Shown: in pieces, positions 51,473 to 60,433 of the stretch
Numbering within the stretch: the stretch's first letter is position 1
How the letters are laid out: the number at the start of each line of letters is the position of its first letter
Assembly: GCA_019636815.1 (NCBI GenBank)
Contig: JAHBWT010000010.1
Span: 1 to 64,000, forward strand
Source: Nitrospira sp.
GTDB lineage: Bacteria; Nitrospirota; Nitrospiria; Nitrospirales; Nitrospiraceae
Length of the DNA stretch: 64,000 nucleotides
Direction of reading: 5' to 3'
Notes under the pieces: model-generated
Seen by the model: only the letters and a program-made list of their open reading frames with translations
What the model was told of the DNA's origin: nothing
Database searches by the model: none
Translations under genes and position numbers: made by a program

Positions 51473-51772
51473 CTAGCCACAGACTCGATAGTTTTCAGAC
51501 GGTTTGGAAGTCAAACGTGGGCCGATTTCAAAAACATACCCAGGGAGAAGTGATTCCGCAGACCCATGCCGCTGCTTAACCAAAACTTTTCCACAACGAA
51601 GGCAATGTTGTTCCCCTTCCCAGGAGACAGGACCGACAAGATGCCGAATGGGTACGAGGGGATCCGCCGTGGCCTCAGGCATCAGAACACGACGCACCTC
51701 AACCACAAGGCGCCAGGCATGATCTGCCGACAATACTTCCAGACCATCCAGCACGAGGGCAAGAAGTCCCAA
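51473..51772 (-). CDS. Small hypothetical protein with CxxC motif, uncertain start
   Basis: About 99 residues from a TTG at 51772. LALVLDGLEVLSADHAWRLVVEVRRVLMP is helical, and HCLRCGKVLVKQRHG is a single CxxC, too little for a full zinc ribbon. The same frame is open upstream to about 51866 and reads WIPGSYKTKVWVFAQHLLAEAKGD, which looks genuinely coding yet has no ATG, GTG or TTG start. An ATG with GGAGA near 51860 is in another frame. The gene may therefore be 5'-damaged by a frameshift or use a rare start. No family is recognised. Confidence 0.45.
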   Translation of the reverse strand: MGLLALVLDGLEVLSADHAWRLVVEVRRVLMPEATADPLVPIRHLVGPVSWEGEQHCLRCGKVLVKQRHGSAESLLPGYVFEIGPRLTSKPSENYRVCG

Positions 51773-52104
51773 GGCTCGTACGGGATCTCCTTTCGCCTCG
51801 GCGAGCAGATGTTGAGCAAAAACCCAAACCTTAGTCTTGTATGATCCTGGAATCCATTCTCCGGCCTCTCACTCGTATCCCCTTCTCTCTATCGGCTTTT
51901 TTGCGAAGGTATTTAATTGTTGCCGGGAGCCCAATGAGTGCGGCTCACTCGAATGGCCAACTAGATTGAACTGACCGGTTTTGAACTCTCTCGCTCCCAT
52001 TCTCTATCGAAAAAATTCATCCTGGTTGTCTCTTTCGATGTGGCTATGGTACGGTCAAGCCCAAGTGTTCAGGTTGACTGTTACCACGGAATTACAACGC
52101 CATC
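51773..52104. other. Intergenic region between the small CxxC gene and the secretin gene
   Basis: About 330 bp. The first about 95 bp may encode the true N-terminus of the minus-strand CxxC protein. The remainder must hold the secretin promoter, but I see only poor -35/-10 matches. Confidence 0.4.
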
Positions 52105-53697
52105 GTGCGATACCCCTTTAGCTTCAGGCAGTCATCGGAAACCCACGGGCCACTATTGCCCTGCTTGGCTTGGCTATTCTTCCTTATTTTCGTCTTGTCT
52201 CCACCGGTTTCTAGTGGGTTTTCGCCGGCCTGGGCGGCTCAACCGGCAAAAGTCGCGCTCGATTTCAACGACGTCGATATCCCGGTTTTTGTTCGCTTCA
52301 TCAGCGAGCTCACTGGGAAGAACTTCGTCTTGGATGAAACGATTAAGAAACAAGGAGGGAAGATCTCGGTGTTCTCTCCCAGTAAGGTTTCATCGGAACA
52401 GGCTTTCAACATGTTCGTGGCGGCATTAGAGGCAGCTCGGATGGCTGTGGTCCCGAAGGGAGAGAACCTCTACCAAGTGGTGCCGATGGGCGATCTTCCG
52501 CCGGAACGTGGTGTGTTTGTCTACAAACTCAAACATGCCAATGCGACAGATCTGGCCGCCGTACTGACGAATCTGGTGGCACGGTCACAAACCGTGGCAC
52601 AAATTACTCCTGGCACTCGGCCGCCGATCAGGCCGCTGACGGAATTCGAAGCCCCGGTCCAAGTGTTTGCCGATAAGGCAACCAACTCGGTCATCATTAG
52701 TTCGACCAAGATCGCATGGAACCACCTCCGGTCGGTGATTCGTGATTTAGATATCCGACGCAAACAGGTCTTTGTAGAGGCCGTCATCCTGGAGGTTCAA
52801 GTTGACCGGCTGCGACAAATCGGTACCGACCCGACTCAGGTTCTTGGTGCAGGTAAGTCTGGGTTTTTGCAAGGGATCGGCGGATTAAATCGAGCGCCGG
52901 AAGAACTCGCCTCCGTGGCTCAGGCAATCAGCGGTGTTGCTGCTGGTGGAGCAACAGGTGGAGCCGTCACGGTCTTGAACACACTCAATGTCCGGGCCTT
53001 TATGAACTTGCTGATGAACCTCACGGACACCAATATCCTTTCGACCCCCCAAGTCCTGGCTGCAGACAATCAAAAAGCCAAGATCGTCGTGGGGGAAAAT
53101 CGACCATTTCCGACCGGCCAAGCTCAAGGTATCACCGGTGGAACTCTCGTGACGATCGAACGGAAAGACGTCGGAGTGACATTAGAGTTAACCCCTCAGG
53201 TCCTAGAAGATGACTTGATTCGCCTAGAGATCAAGCAAGAGATTACAGCCATCGCGGAAAATGTGGCTCAAACCATTGGATCGGGGACAGCGAGCATCCC
53301 TGTCGGCCCCACGACTACCAAGCGATCGATGGAAACAACCACAGTTGCCCAAGACCAACAGACACTCGTCGTAGGCGGGCTCGTGCGTGACAATATCACC
53401 CTTAGCGAGAGAAAAATTCCTCTGCTGGGAGACATCCCCTGGCTTGGATGGTTCTTCAAATCTCAAAGTCGTCAGATTGAGAAGCTGAATCTTCTTGTGT
53501 TTCTCACTCCCCATCTCGTTCGAGACGAGGCGGACATGATTGAGTTGAACGCACGAAAGGCCAGGGATATCAATTCGCTCCAGCGTGATAACCGCATTGA
53601 GGAGCCCACAAAACTCAAACAGGATGTTCTTGAGCGATTAGAACTCCCCTCGACGATTCCTCCTTCCCCGCTCGACTCAACAACCGTCACGCCCTAA
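52105..53697 (+). CDS. gspD: GspD-type secretin (type II secretion / type IV pilus outer-membrane channel)
   Basis: A 530-residue secretin from GTG 52105. A signal peptide (LAWLFFLIFVLSPPVSSG) precedes an N0 domain (KVALDFNDVDIPVFVRFISE, NFVLDETIKKQGGKIS). N1/N2-type repeats follow (VFVYKLKHANATDLAAVLTNL and VQVFADKATNSVIISSTK). The secretin core has VEAVILEVQVDR, NILSTPQVLAADNQKAKIVVG and VGVTLELTPQVLEDDLI, and VVGGLVRDNITLSERKIPLLGDIPWLGWFF is the barrel signature. It is shorter than classical GspD (about 650-700 residues), lacking one N domain. No gspC or gspE is adjacent; the only related genes here are pilC and pilSR at the far end of the window. Confidence 0.94.
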   Translation: MRYPFSFRQSSETHGPLLPCLAWLFFLIFVLSPPVSSGFSPAWAAQPAKVALDFNDVDIPVFVRFISELTGKNFVLDETIKKQGGKISVFSPSKVSSEQAFNMFVAALEAARMAVVPKGENLYQVVPMGDLPPERGVFVYKLKHANATDLAAVLTNLVARSQTVAQITPGTRPPIRPLTEFEAPVQVFADKATNSVIISSTKIAWNHLRSVIRDLDIRRKQVFVEAVILEVQVDRLRQIGTDPTQVLGAGKSGFLQGIGGLNRAPEELASVAQAISGVAAGGATGGAVTVLNTLNVRAFMNLLMNLTDTNILSTPQVLAADNQKAKIVVGENRPFPTGQAQGITGGTLVTIERKDVGVTLELTPQVLEDDLIRLEIKQEITAIAENVAQTIGSGTASIPVGPTTTKRSMETTTVAQDQQTLVVGGLVRDNITLSERKIPLLGDIPWLGWFFKSQSRQIEKLNLLVFLTPHLVRDEADMIELNARKARDINSLQRDNRIEEPTKLKQDVLERLELPSTIPPSPLDSTTVTP

Positions 53698-53842
53698 GAC
53701 TGATGCATTTTCGACATCATCTGGACAACGAGAGCCCTTTAGGGAAATTGTTCCGACCATTTTCCACGACCTCTCTGACAGTGAGGATCGGTCATCAACT
53801 TGCCTAGTTGGTATGCCACGGGCCCCTCCTCTGAGGAATGGC

Positions 53843-53889
53843 CCTAGGCCGTCTGCCCCGATAGACTGCCGGTCTATGGAGGGCCTAGG
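53843..53889 (+). promoter_or_regulatory. Nested RNA hairpin that covers the pilZ ribosome-binding site
   Basis: CCTAGGCC (53843-53850) is complementary to GGCCTAGG (53882-53889). Inside it ATAGAC (53861-53866) pairs with GTCTAT (53872-53877). The Shine-Dalgarno GGAGGG (53878-53883) lies within the structure and is partly paired, 7 bp before the ATG. Translational control is possible. Confidence 0.4.
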
Positions 53890-53890
53890 A

Positions 53891-54244
53891 ATGGCAGATA
53901 CACCGGTAAACTGGCGAATCCATCATCGGCTTCCTGTAGCATATCCTGTGATATTTGGAGGCGCCCCGTTTGTGGGAGAAGGGGTTGTCTCCAACCTTTC
54001 TCTTTCCGGCTGCTCAGTGACCTGTGAGCGGACGGTTCTTACGGGAAGCTATGTTAAGTTGAGCGTCATCTTGCCCGATCCCACATCCTCTCTGTTCATC
54101 GAGCTGGGGAAAATCCGCTGGGTTCGAAAACATACGTTCGGTGTTGAGTTTATTCGCCTACCGACGATCACCCGACACCGATTAGATCGTGTGATGTCTG
54201 AACAACTTTCTGTCGATATGGACCTGGTTACGGTATCAGTCTGA
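53891..54244 (+). CDS. PilZ-domain protein (c-di-GMP receptor)
   Basis: A 117-residue protein from the ATG at 53891, chosen because GGAGGG stands 7 bp upstream. WRIHHRLPVAYPVIFGG supplies the RxxxR c-di-GMP motif, and VSNLSLSGCSVTCERTV the N/DxSxxG motif, so binding is likely. GKIRWVRKHTFGVEFIRL is the conserved strand end of the domain. It stands alone behind the secretin gene, suggesting c-di-GMP control of surface structures. A longer start at 53813 would extend into the upstream hairpin and lacks homology. Confidence 0.9.
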   Translation: MADTPVNWRIHHRLPVAYPVIFGGAPFVGEGVVSNLSLSGCSVTCERTVLTGSYVKLSVILPDPTSSLFIELGKIRWVRKHTFGVEFIRLPTITRHRLDRVMSEQLSVDMDLVTVSV

Positions 54245-54485
54245 GCGTGAAGTACGTTCTCGCCTTTGTATGCTTTGCCACGGCACCCATCACACACATA
54301 GCTCTAGGTATGAGATTCGAGGGCTGGCCCTTCAAGGGCTTAGCGATTAGCCCTGCGAGCAAACAACTGGAGAAGCCCCGTCCATCCAGACTACAACCGT
54401 GGTGACTCTTCACATTACAGTAGCGGGCAGTACCGGAAGAAAGAATTGAGCAGGCGGTAGATTGAGTCTGGTTCTCGAAAAGTAA

Positions 54486-55577
54486 CTACACGTTAAACCT
54501 AAAGTAGACGATATCCGCTTCTTTGATGACGTAATCTTTGCCTTCGAGGCGGAAGAGTCCCTTCTCCTTAACCTTCGCCTCCGACCCGCACGCCAGCAAA
54601 TCGTCGTAGTGATAGACTTCGGCGCGGATGAAGCCGCGCTCCATATCGGAGTGGATTTTTCCCGCCGCTTGTGGCGCCTTGGTGCCTTTGGGTATCGGCC
54701 AAGCGCGGGATTCGGTCTCGCCGGCGGTGAAGAAGGTAATCAGGTCCAGCAAGGCATACGCTTCGCGGGTCAGCCGGATGAGGCCAGATTCGGTGAGCCC
54801 CATTTCCTTCAGAAAGTCGGCTCGCTCACTCTCTGGTAACGACGATAGCTCCGCTTCGAGTTGTCCGCAGATGGTGACGACTCTGGCTCCTCGCTTGGCC
54901 GCAAACGCACGCACGGTTTGGACCATGGCTTCATCGGCACTCCTACCCTCGGATACGTTGACGACAAACAGGACTGGCTTAGCCGAGAGCAACTGACATT
55001 CGTTGAGAATCACCCGTTCTTCCGGCGTGTATTCCCGATTGCCCAACCACTCACCTTTGTCGAGGAACCCGATAAGTTTGGCGAGAAATTCCACTTCGAA
55101 GGAGGCCTTTTTATCCCCGGCCCGTACTTTCTTCTCAGTTTTCTGCTTCCGCCGATCGAGCGTGTCCAGATCGGCCAACATGAGCTCGGTTTCGATCACG
55201 CCGATGTCACGGATTGGATCGATTCCCCCACTGACATGGACGACGTCAGTGTCTTGAAAACAACGAACCACGTGAAGCAAAGCATCCACCTCGCGGATGT
55301 GGCCGAGAAATTGATTGCCTAACCCTTCGCCCTTGCTGGCCCCTTCGACCAACCCGGCGATGTCCCTCACTTCCAGCGTGCTGTAGGTGGTCTTCTTCGA
55401 AGCAAAGGTTTGGGTCAGCTTGCCGAGGCGGGGATCAGGCACCAGCACGATGCCGGTGTTTGGATCAACGGTCGCGAACGGATAGTTGGCCGATAAGGCG
55501 CCGCCGCCGGTCAACGCATTGAACACGGTCGTCTTGCCGACGTTCGGGAGACCGATCATGCCACAACACAAGCCCAT
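54486..55577 (-). CDS. ychF: YchF/OLA1-type ribosome-associated P-loop NTPase
   Basis: A 363-residue TRAFAC GTPase-like protein. Walker A is GLPNVGKTTVFNALTGG. The switch and Walker B region is EVRDIAGLVEGASKGEGLGNQFL, and FVVNVSEGR replaces the canonical NKxD, as in ATP-preferring YchF. The C-terminal TGS domain has LITFFTAGETESRAWPIPKG, and it ends KEADIVYFRFNV. It binds ATP/GTP and ribosomes and regulates stress responses. The ATG overlaps the pth stop by TAATG. No clear terminator follows it. Confidence 0.97.
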   Translation of the reverse strand: MGLCCGMIGLPNVGKTTVFNALTGGGALSANYPFATVDPNTGIVLVPDPRLGKLTQTFASKKTTYSTLEVRDIAGLVEGASKGEGLGNQFLGHIREVDALLHVVRCFQDTDVVHVSGGIDPIRDIGVIETELMLADLDTLDRRKQKTEKKVRAGDKKASFEVEFLAKLIGFLDKGEWLGNREYTPEERVILNECQLLSAKPVLFVVNVSEGRSADEAMVQTVRAFAAKRGARVVTICGQLEAELSSLPESERADFLKEMGLTESGLIRLTREAYALLDLITFFTAGETESRAWPIPKGTKAPQAAGKIHSDMERGFIRAEVYHYDDLLACGSEAKVKEKGLFRLEGKDYVIKEADIVYFRFNV

Positions 55578-56170
55578 TAGTTCTTATCCTCTCTTTCGTC
55601 AACCAGCTTTTCTCTGACATTAAACTGATTCATGGCCGACTCCGGTCCACGATGAATCAGACATTCCAGTGCATCGACGGCTCGTTCCAGGCAGGGATCA
55701 ATGACCATCATCTCGCCCTTCGTGACTGATTCCAGGACATAGTCGGCGGAATCTTGCCCTGCAGCAGGTCGTCCGATTCCAATCTTCAACCGCACGAATT
55801 GTGAAGTCCCGAGCGTTTCGATGATGGATTTGATTCCGTTATGGCCGCCATGCCCGCCGGCGAGCTTGATACGCAACCGCCCCGGCTCCATATCCAAATC
55901 GTCATGCACGACGATGAGTTCGCCGGGGGACAGCGAGAATTCACGTAGGAGGCCTTTCAGCGGAGGGCCGGTCACGTTCATCCAATCGAGCAGGCCAGCC
56001 AGCTCGACCAGTTCTCTTCCAAGTCGCCCGGACCCTCGTTGTCCGGAGCCGCGAGGTGAGAGTCGAATAGACCATCGAGAGGCAGCCCGTTCGATGACCC
56101 ACATGCCGACATTGTGACGGGTCTGGGTGTATGTTTTCCCAGGATTGCCCAGTCCAACGAGGAGATGCAA
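55577..56170 (-). CDS. pth: Peptidyl-tRNA hydrolase
   Basis: A 197-residue enzyme that recycles peptidyl-tRNA. LLVGLGNPGKTYTQTRHNVGMWVIE contains the substrate Asn and catalytic His (RHNVG). ELIVVHDDLDMEPGRLRIKLAGG has the catalytic Asp, and GGHNGIKSIIETLGTSQFVRLKIGIGRP is the RNA-binding part. The gene is in the conserved order prs-rplY-pth-ychF with a 2-bp gap from rplY. The C-terminal tail (VREKLVDEREDKN) is slightly longer than in E. coli. Confidence 0.97.
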   Translation of the reverse strand: MHLLVGLGNPGKTYTQTRHNVGMWVIERAASRWSIRLSPRGSGQRGSGRLGRELVELAGLLDWMNVTGPPLKGLLREFSLSPGELIVVHDDLDMEPGRLRIKLAGGHGGHNGIKSIIETLGTSQFVRLKIGIGRPAAGQDSADYVLESVTKGEMMVIDPCLERAVDALECLIHRGPESAMNQFNVREKLVDEREDKN

Positions 56171-56172
56171 CG

Positions 56173-56946
56173 TTACTTCTTCTTTTCAGTTTCTTTCTTT
56201 TCAGCCTTGGGAGCCACAGCTTCTTTCTTCTCACCACCCTTTGCATCAGCTGCACCCGCCGCCCCAGCTTTTGCCGATTCGGCCCCCTCAGCCCCAGCCA
56301 CCGCTTCCTTGCCCTTTGCCAGAACTTCTGGCTCCCCTGCCGCGCCCGGGGTGCTCGAGAGCAAGGCTTCGAGTTTGGCATCCGACATCGGCGCGGCCAC
56401 ACTGACGACCATTTGGTCAGGCTCGTCCAAGAATCGGACGCCTTCAAGTGCTCCCATTTCCTTCACATGGATGCCGGTACCGACGGTCAATGCTGAGGCA
56501 TCGACTTCAACATGGTCAGGCAGGGCTGCAGGAAGGCATTCAACATGTACATCACGCATGTTGTGGTGAAGAACACCGCCTTCCTTCACACCCACTGGAA
56601 CGGCACCAATCACTTTGATCGGGACCTTTACACGAATCGGCTTTGTCATGGAAATTTCAAAGAGATCCGCATGCAACACAGCCCCGGTCACCGGGTCGAC
56701 TTGATAGTCACGCAAGAGAGCCGTGCGATTTGGGCTGGACTTGGTGCCGTCAACGGTGAGCGAAATCAACGCGGTACTACCTGCATGAGACTTTAGAATT
56801 TTCGTTAATTCGTCCGGGTTCACGGTCAGCAAAAGGCAGTCCCCCTGGCCATACAACACCGCCGGGATTTTTCCCGACCGCCGCATGGACCGTGCGGCAC
56901 CCTTGCCCGCCTGTTCTCTCACTGTCACTGTCAAATCGAATTTCAT
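56173..56946 (-). CDS. rplY: 50S ribosomal protein L25/TL5 (Ctc-type)
   Basis: A 257-residue long-form L25. The 5S-rRNA-binding domain opens with FDLTVTVREQAGKGAARSMRRSGKIPAVLYG. The C-terminal beta domain includes RVKVPIKVIGAVPVGVKEGG and LPDHVEVDASALTVGTGIHV. A low-complexity Ala/Glu/Lys tail (GGEKKEAVAPKAEKKETEKKK) extends beyond usual CTC proteins. It stabilises the central protuberance of the large subunit. It lies between prs (51 bp) and pth (2 bp). Confidence 0.96.
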   Translation of the reverse strand: MKFDLTVTVREQAGKGAARSMRRSGKIPAVLYGQGDCLLLTVNPDELTKILKSHAGSTALISLTVDGTKSSPNRTALLRDYQVDPVTGAVLHADLFEISMTKPIRVKVPIKVIGAVPVGVKEGGVLHHNMRDVHVECLPAALPDHVEVDASALTVGTGIHVKEMGALEGVRFLDEPDQMVVSVAAPMSDAKLEALLSSTPGAAGEPEVLAKGKEAVAGAEGAESAKAGAAGAADAKGGEKKEAVAPKAEKKETEKKK

Positions 56947-56997
56947 GATCTTCCTCCGTCTCCTCGGTGTCCGGCTCGATGCTCAGCCGCTACTGGC

Positions 56998-57939
56998 TTA
57001 GGCAAATAGTAAACTCACTGACTCGTCTTCATGAATCCGTCTGATGGCTTCACCCAACAAAGGAGCCACCGACAATTGATGCAATTTCGGACAAATCAGC
57101 TCTTTCCCCCGCAACGGAATGGTGTTGGTCACCACTACCTGGGATAGACACGACGCCTCTAGTCGCTCCAAGGCCGGCCCGGACAGCACCGCATGGGTGC
57201 AGGCCGTCATCACTTCTCGAGCACCTTGATCAAGGCAGGCCTGGGCGCCTTGAACAATCGTACCAGCCGTATCGATCATATCATCCAGGAGCAACACACT
57301 TTTCCCTTGTACGTCCCCGATGATATTCATGATTTGCGCTTGGTTCGGGCCTTCGCGCCGCTTGTCGATGATGGCTAGGTTGGCCTGGAGGCGTTTTGCG
57401 AACGCCCTGGCCCGTTCCACGCCACCCGCATCAGGCGATACGACGACCAGATCCGGGATTTGTTTCTTCACGATATAGTCGAGCAAGACCGGGAGCGCAT
57501 ACAAGTGATCGACCGGCACGTTAAAAAACCCCTGGATTTGTCCGGCATGAAGATCCATCGATAGGACGCGATCGGCTCCCGCGATGGTCATCAAATCCGC
57601 GACCAACTTTGCAGTGATGGGAACGCGCGGTTGATCTTTTCGGTCCTGACGGGCATATCCGAAATAGGGAACGACGGCGGTGATACGGTTGGCCGATGAA
57701 CGTTTCAGCGCATCGATAATGATCAACAACTCCATCAAAGAATCATTGACCGGCTGGCAACAAGACTGCACGACAAACACATCGGCGCCACGCACATTCT
57801 CGTCGATCTTAACTCGAATCTCCCCATCGCTGAACGAAGAGACGGTGGCCTCGCCCAACTTCTGCCCCAGATACGCGCAAATCTCATGGGCAAGCGCAGG
57901 GTTTGCGTTGCCGGAGAAAATTTTCAGCTCTCTGTTCAT
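56998..57939 (-). CDS. prs: Ribose-phosphate pyrophosphokinase (PRPP synthetase)
   Basis: A 313-residue class I enzyme. [21 protein letters not shown] is the opening. [24 protein letters not shown] and [21 protein letters not shown] form the ATP and flexible-loop motifs. The metal site is in [12 protein letters not shown], and the PRPP-binding loop is [14 protein letters not shown]. It makes PRPP from ribose-5-phosphate and ATP for nucleotide, His and Trp synthesis. It follows ispE, as in many bacteria, with its own promoter candidate at 58084-58113. Confidence 0.97.
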   Translation of the reverse strand: MNRELKIFSGNANPALAHEICAYLGQKLGEATVSSFSDGEIRVKIDENVRGADVFVVQSCCQPVNDSLMELLIIIDALKRSSANRITAVVPYFGYARQDRKDQPRVPITAKLVADLMTIAGADRVLSMDLHAGQIQGFFNVPVDHLYALPVLLDYIVKKQIPDLVVVSPDAGGVERARAFAKRLQANLAIIDKRREGPNQAQIMNIIGDVQGKSVLLLDDMIDTAGTIVQGAQACLDQGAREVMTACTHAVLSGPALERLEASCLSQVVVTNTIPLRGKELICPKLHQLSVAPLLGEAIRRIHEDESVSLLFA

Positions 57940-58083
57940 GACGACTTCCGCGAACTACACACCAACCCTTCCACAACGTGCTGGATTCTCTAGTGGTTCT
58001 TGTGCGGTGAGCGACGGTGGCTTTGTCACACCACGTCTCTCGATCGCTACCCACGCGACTGGGGAAACCAATCAAAGGGTGAA

Positions 58084-58113
58084 AATGTATCGGAAACCCG
58101 GGGCTCCTGTCAA
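58084..58113 (-). promoter_or_regulatory. Sigma-70-type promoter candidate for prs
   Basis: On the minus strand TTGACA (58113-58108) is followed after 18 bp by TACATT (58089-58084). It lies just downstream of the ispE stop and about 145 bp before the prs start, in a 207-bp gap without a tRNA or gene. Confidence 0.5.
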
Positions 58114-58146
58114 CAAACGACCGGCTGGCATCTGGACACCGGGCGA

Positions 58147-59055
58147 CTACGAACCCGTGTGGGTTTCCGCCACAAAAACCTTGAACGTCTGTTCATTGAG
58201 AAAGGATGCTTGGGCGGAACGCGCTTCGGCCTCATCTTGAAAAATACCAAATACGGTTGCTCCACTGCCGGAGAGTAACGCGACCTCAGCCCCTCTGGCC
58301 GTGAGCCGTTGCTTGATGTCACGTAGCAGGGGGTATGCGTGGAACACCGGTGCCTCAAAGTCGTTTTCGACGGCCTCCAGTACCTGTTTCCAACTTAGTT
58401 CAGCCCCTGTATCCAGCGCCGAATGGAAACGAGAAATCGGGACCACCCCTGTTCGGCTCTCAGAGAGCTGCTGGTACGCCCACCTGGTTTCGACCGGGAA
58501 GCTCGGATTGACTAACACGACCCATCGGCTCCCTATAATTCGTACCGGCGTCACCATTTCCCCCCGTCCACTCACCGTCGCTATAGGGGCAAAAAAGAAG
58601 AACGGCACATCGCTTCCAAGTGTTTGTCCGACTCGAGCCATCTGCTTCGGCGACCATCCCAATTTGAGGATCCGGTTCAGTCCATTGATCGTGGCCGCCG
58701 CATCGCTGCTGCCTCCTCCTAGACCGGCTCCCATCGGGATTCGCTTGGCAAGGGCAATGTCCAATCCCACTGCTTGCCCACTCTGCTCAAGAACGGCCTC
58801 CGCCGCACGATACACGAGGTTCGAACGATCCGCCGTCAAGGACGGATCGTCGCAGCGCAAGGTGATGGCCGAGTGGCCGGGATTGATGGAGATCGAAAGC
58901 TTGTCTTCCAATCTGACCGTCTGCATCAGAGACCACACATTGTGATACCCGTCGGAGCGACGGTCGAGAATATGGAGGACGAGATTAATCTTGGCAGGCG
59001 CGTGAACAGTAATCTGAGTTGGTAGAACGCTGACTTCAGCAGAAGGGTTAGTCAC
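58147..59055 (-). CDS. ispE: 4-diphosphocytidyl-2-C-methyl-D-erythritol kinase
   Basis: A 302-residue GHMP kinase of the MEP isoprenoid pathway. VHAPAKINLVLHILDRRSDGYH is the substrate-binding opening. The ATP loop is PMGAGLGGGSSDAAATI, DVPFFFFAPIATVSGRGE follows, and LLSGSGATVFGIFQDE is the C-terminal GHMP motif. It starts at a GTG (59055) immediately after AGGAGG and overlaps the response-regulator stop by 8 bp, so it is translationally coupled to pilR. Isoprenoids made here would feed quinone and cell-wall lipid synthesis. Confidence 0.96.
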   Translation of the reverse strand: MTNPSAEVSVLPTQITVHAPAKINLVLHILDRRSDGYHNVWSLMQTVRLEDKLSISINPGHSAITLRCDDPSLTADRSNLVYRAAEAVLEQSGQAVGLDIALAKRIPMGAGLGGGSSDAAATINGLNRILKLGWSPKQMARVGQTLGSDVPFFFFAPIATVSGRGEMVTPVRIIGSRWVVLVNPSFPVETRWAYQQLSESRTGVVPISRFHSALDTGAELSWKQVLEAVENDFEAPVFHAYPLLRDIKQRLTARGAEVALLSGSGATVFGIFQDEAEARSAQASFLNEQTFKVFVAETHTGS

Positions 59056-60433
59056 GACCTCCTTTTATAGCATACTTTTCCAGTCGATACCGAAACGATC
59101 TGGTGTTCAGACGGAGCATGCGAGCGGCTTTCTTTTTTACCCATTTTGACCGTTCCAGAGCTTTGAGTAACAGATCCTTCTCAATGCCGTTGATCAGGCC
59201 TTCAAGGTCCACCCCTTCATCGGTCAGATCCAGCGGCATGGCGGACGACTGTGACTGTGTCGTGGGTCGATGGAGCCATCCTCGCACGTTGGCGTCGGTG
59301 ACCGGACCTTCCGTGGAGAATGCGACAACCCGTTCGATCAGATTCTCCAGCTCTCGAACATTGCCTCGCCATTCATGCTCCAAAAGCACGTGCATGGCCT
59401 CGGCGCTGATCACAGGCTTGGCCTTACCGCTCTCCTTCGAAAATCGCTCAAGAAAGTGATCCACCAGCAACGGAATATCACCGGTTCGCATACGCAACGG
59501 AGGGAGTCCGATGGGAATCACGTCCAGTCGGTAGTACAGATCCTCCCGAAACGACCCGTCCGCGACCGCTTTTTCCAAATCTTTATTGGTCGCCGCAACG
59601 ATGCGCACATCGACCTTGATATCTTGATTGCCCCCCACTCGTCGAAATTCACGTTCTTGGATGACCCGCAGCAGCTTCACTTGAATCGTGGGAGTGGTAT
59701 CACCGATCTCGTCCAGAAAGATAGTTCCTCCGTTCGCAATCTCGAACAGTCCTGCTTTGTTGGAGATGGCTCCTGTGAACGATCCCTTCATATGCCCGAA
59801 CAGCTCGCTTTCCAGCAGTGTTTCAGGCACCGCGCTGCAGTTAACGGCCACAAAGGGAAGGCTACTTCTCGCACTGTTGTAGTGAATGGCGCGCGCGACT
59901 AATTCTTTTCCCGTTCCACTTTCGCCGCAGATCAGCACATTACTTTTTGAATCGGCAACTTTGCGCACGACGTCAAAGACTTTCTGCATCGCCTCGCTTT
60001 GACCCACCAACTGCGCAAAGGAGGATTGGCTTGCCATCTCACGCTTCAGCAGCATGTTCTCGGTCGTGAGGCGTCGTTTTTCCAATGCGTTCCGGATGAT
60101 CAACTGAACTTCGTCAACCTGGAACGGTTTCGTCAGATAATCATAGGCACCGTGTTTCATGGCTTCGACGGCAGAATCGGCCGTCGCAAAGGCCGTGATA
60201 ATGAGAACAACGGTCTCCGGTGAGGCGGACTTTACCGCTTTGAGAACCGCCATACCATCGATCTTGGGCATCCGCAGATCGGTAATCACGAGATCAAAAA
60301 TCTCTTTCTGTATGAGATCGACCGCTTCCCCCCCATCATTCACGCTGGTGACAGAGTATCCCGCCCGCTTGAGCATGATGCTCAAGACTTCGCGCAAGCC
60401 TTGTTCGTCATCTACGACTAGGATCTTTTCCAC
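59048..60433 (-). CDS. Sigma-54-dependent response regulator (NtrC/PilR type)
   Basis: A 461-residue activator. The receiver domain has phospho-acceptor D52 ([13 protein letters not shown]) and K102. The AAA+ domain has Walker A GESGTGKE (170-177). The sigma-54 contact loop is GSFTGA (217-222) rather than the standard GAFTGA. Walker B is [11 protein letters not shown], and the arginine finger region is [14 protein letters not shown] Fis-type helix-turn-helix ends the protein ([24 protein letters not shown]). It overlaps the PilS-like kinase by 16 bp and couples to ispE. Pilus genes are likely targets (inference from the kinase type and nearby pilC). Confidence 0.95.
   Translation of the reverse strand: MEKILVVDDEQGLREVLSIMLKRAGYSVTSVNDGGEAVDLIQKEIFDLVITDLRMPKIDGMAVLKAVKSASPETVVLIITAFATADSAVEAMKHGAYDYLTKPFQVDEVQLIIRNALEKRRLTTENMLLKREMASQSSFAQLVGQSEAMQKVFDVVRKVADSKSNVLICGESGTGKELVARAIHYNSARSSLPFVAVNCSAVPETLLESELFGHMKGSFTGAISNKAGLFEIANGGTIFLDEIGDTTPTIQVKLLRVIQEREFRRVGGNQDIKVDVRIVAATNKDLEKAVADGSFREDLYYRLDVIPIGLPPLRMRTGDIPLLVDHFLERFSKESGKAKPVISAEAMHVLLEHEWRGNVRELENLIERVVAFSTEGPVTDANVRGWLHRPTTQSQSSAMPLDLTDEGVDLEGLINGIEKDLLLKALERSKWVKKKAARMLRLNTRSFRYRLEKYAIKGGRD

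Noticed and set aside
57940-58146. Possible tRNA between ispE and prs
   Set aside because: Some bacteria have tRNA-Gln here. I looked on both strands for a T-arm GTTCGAATCC-like motif and an acceptor stem and found none.
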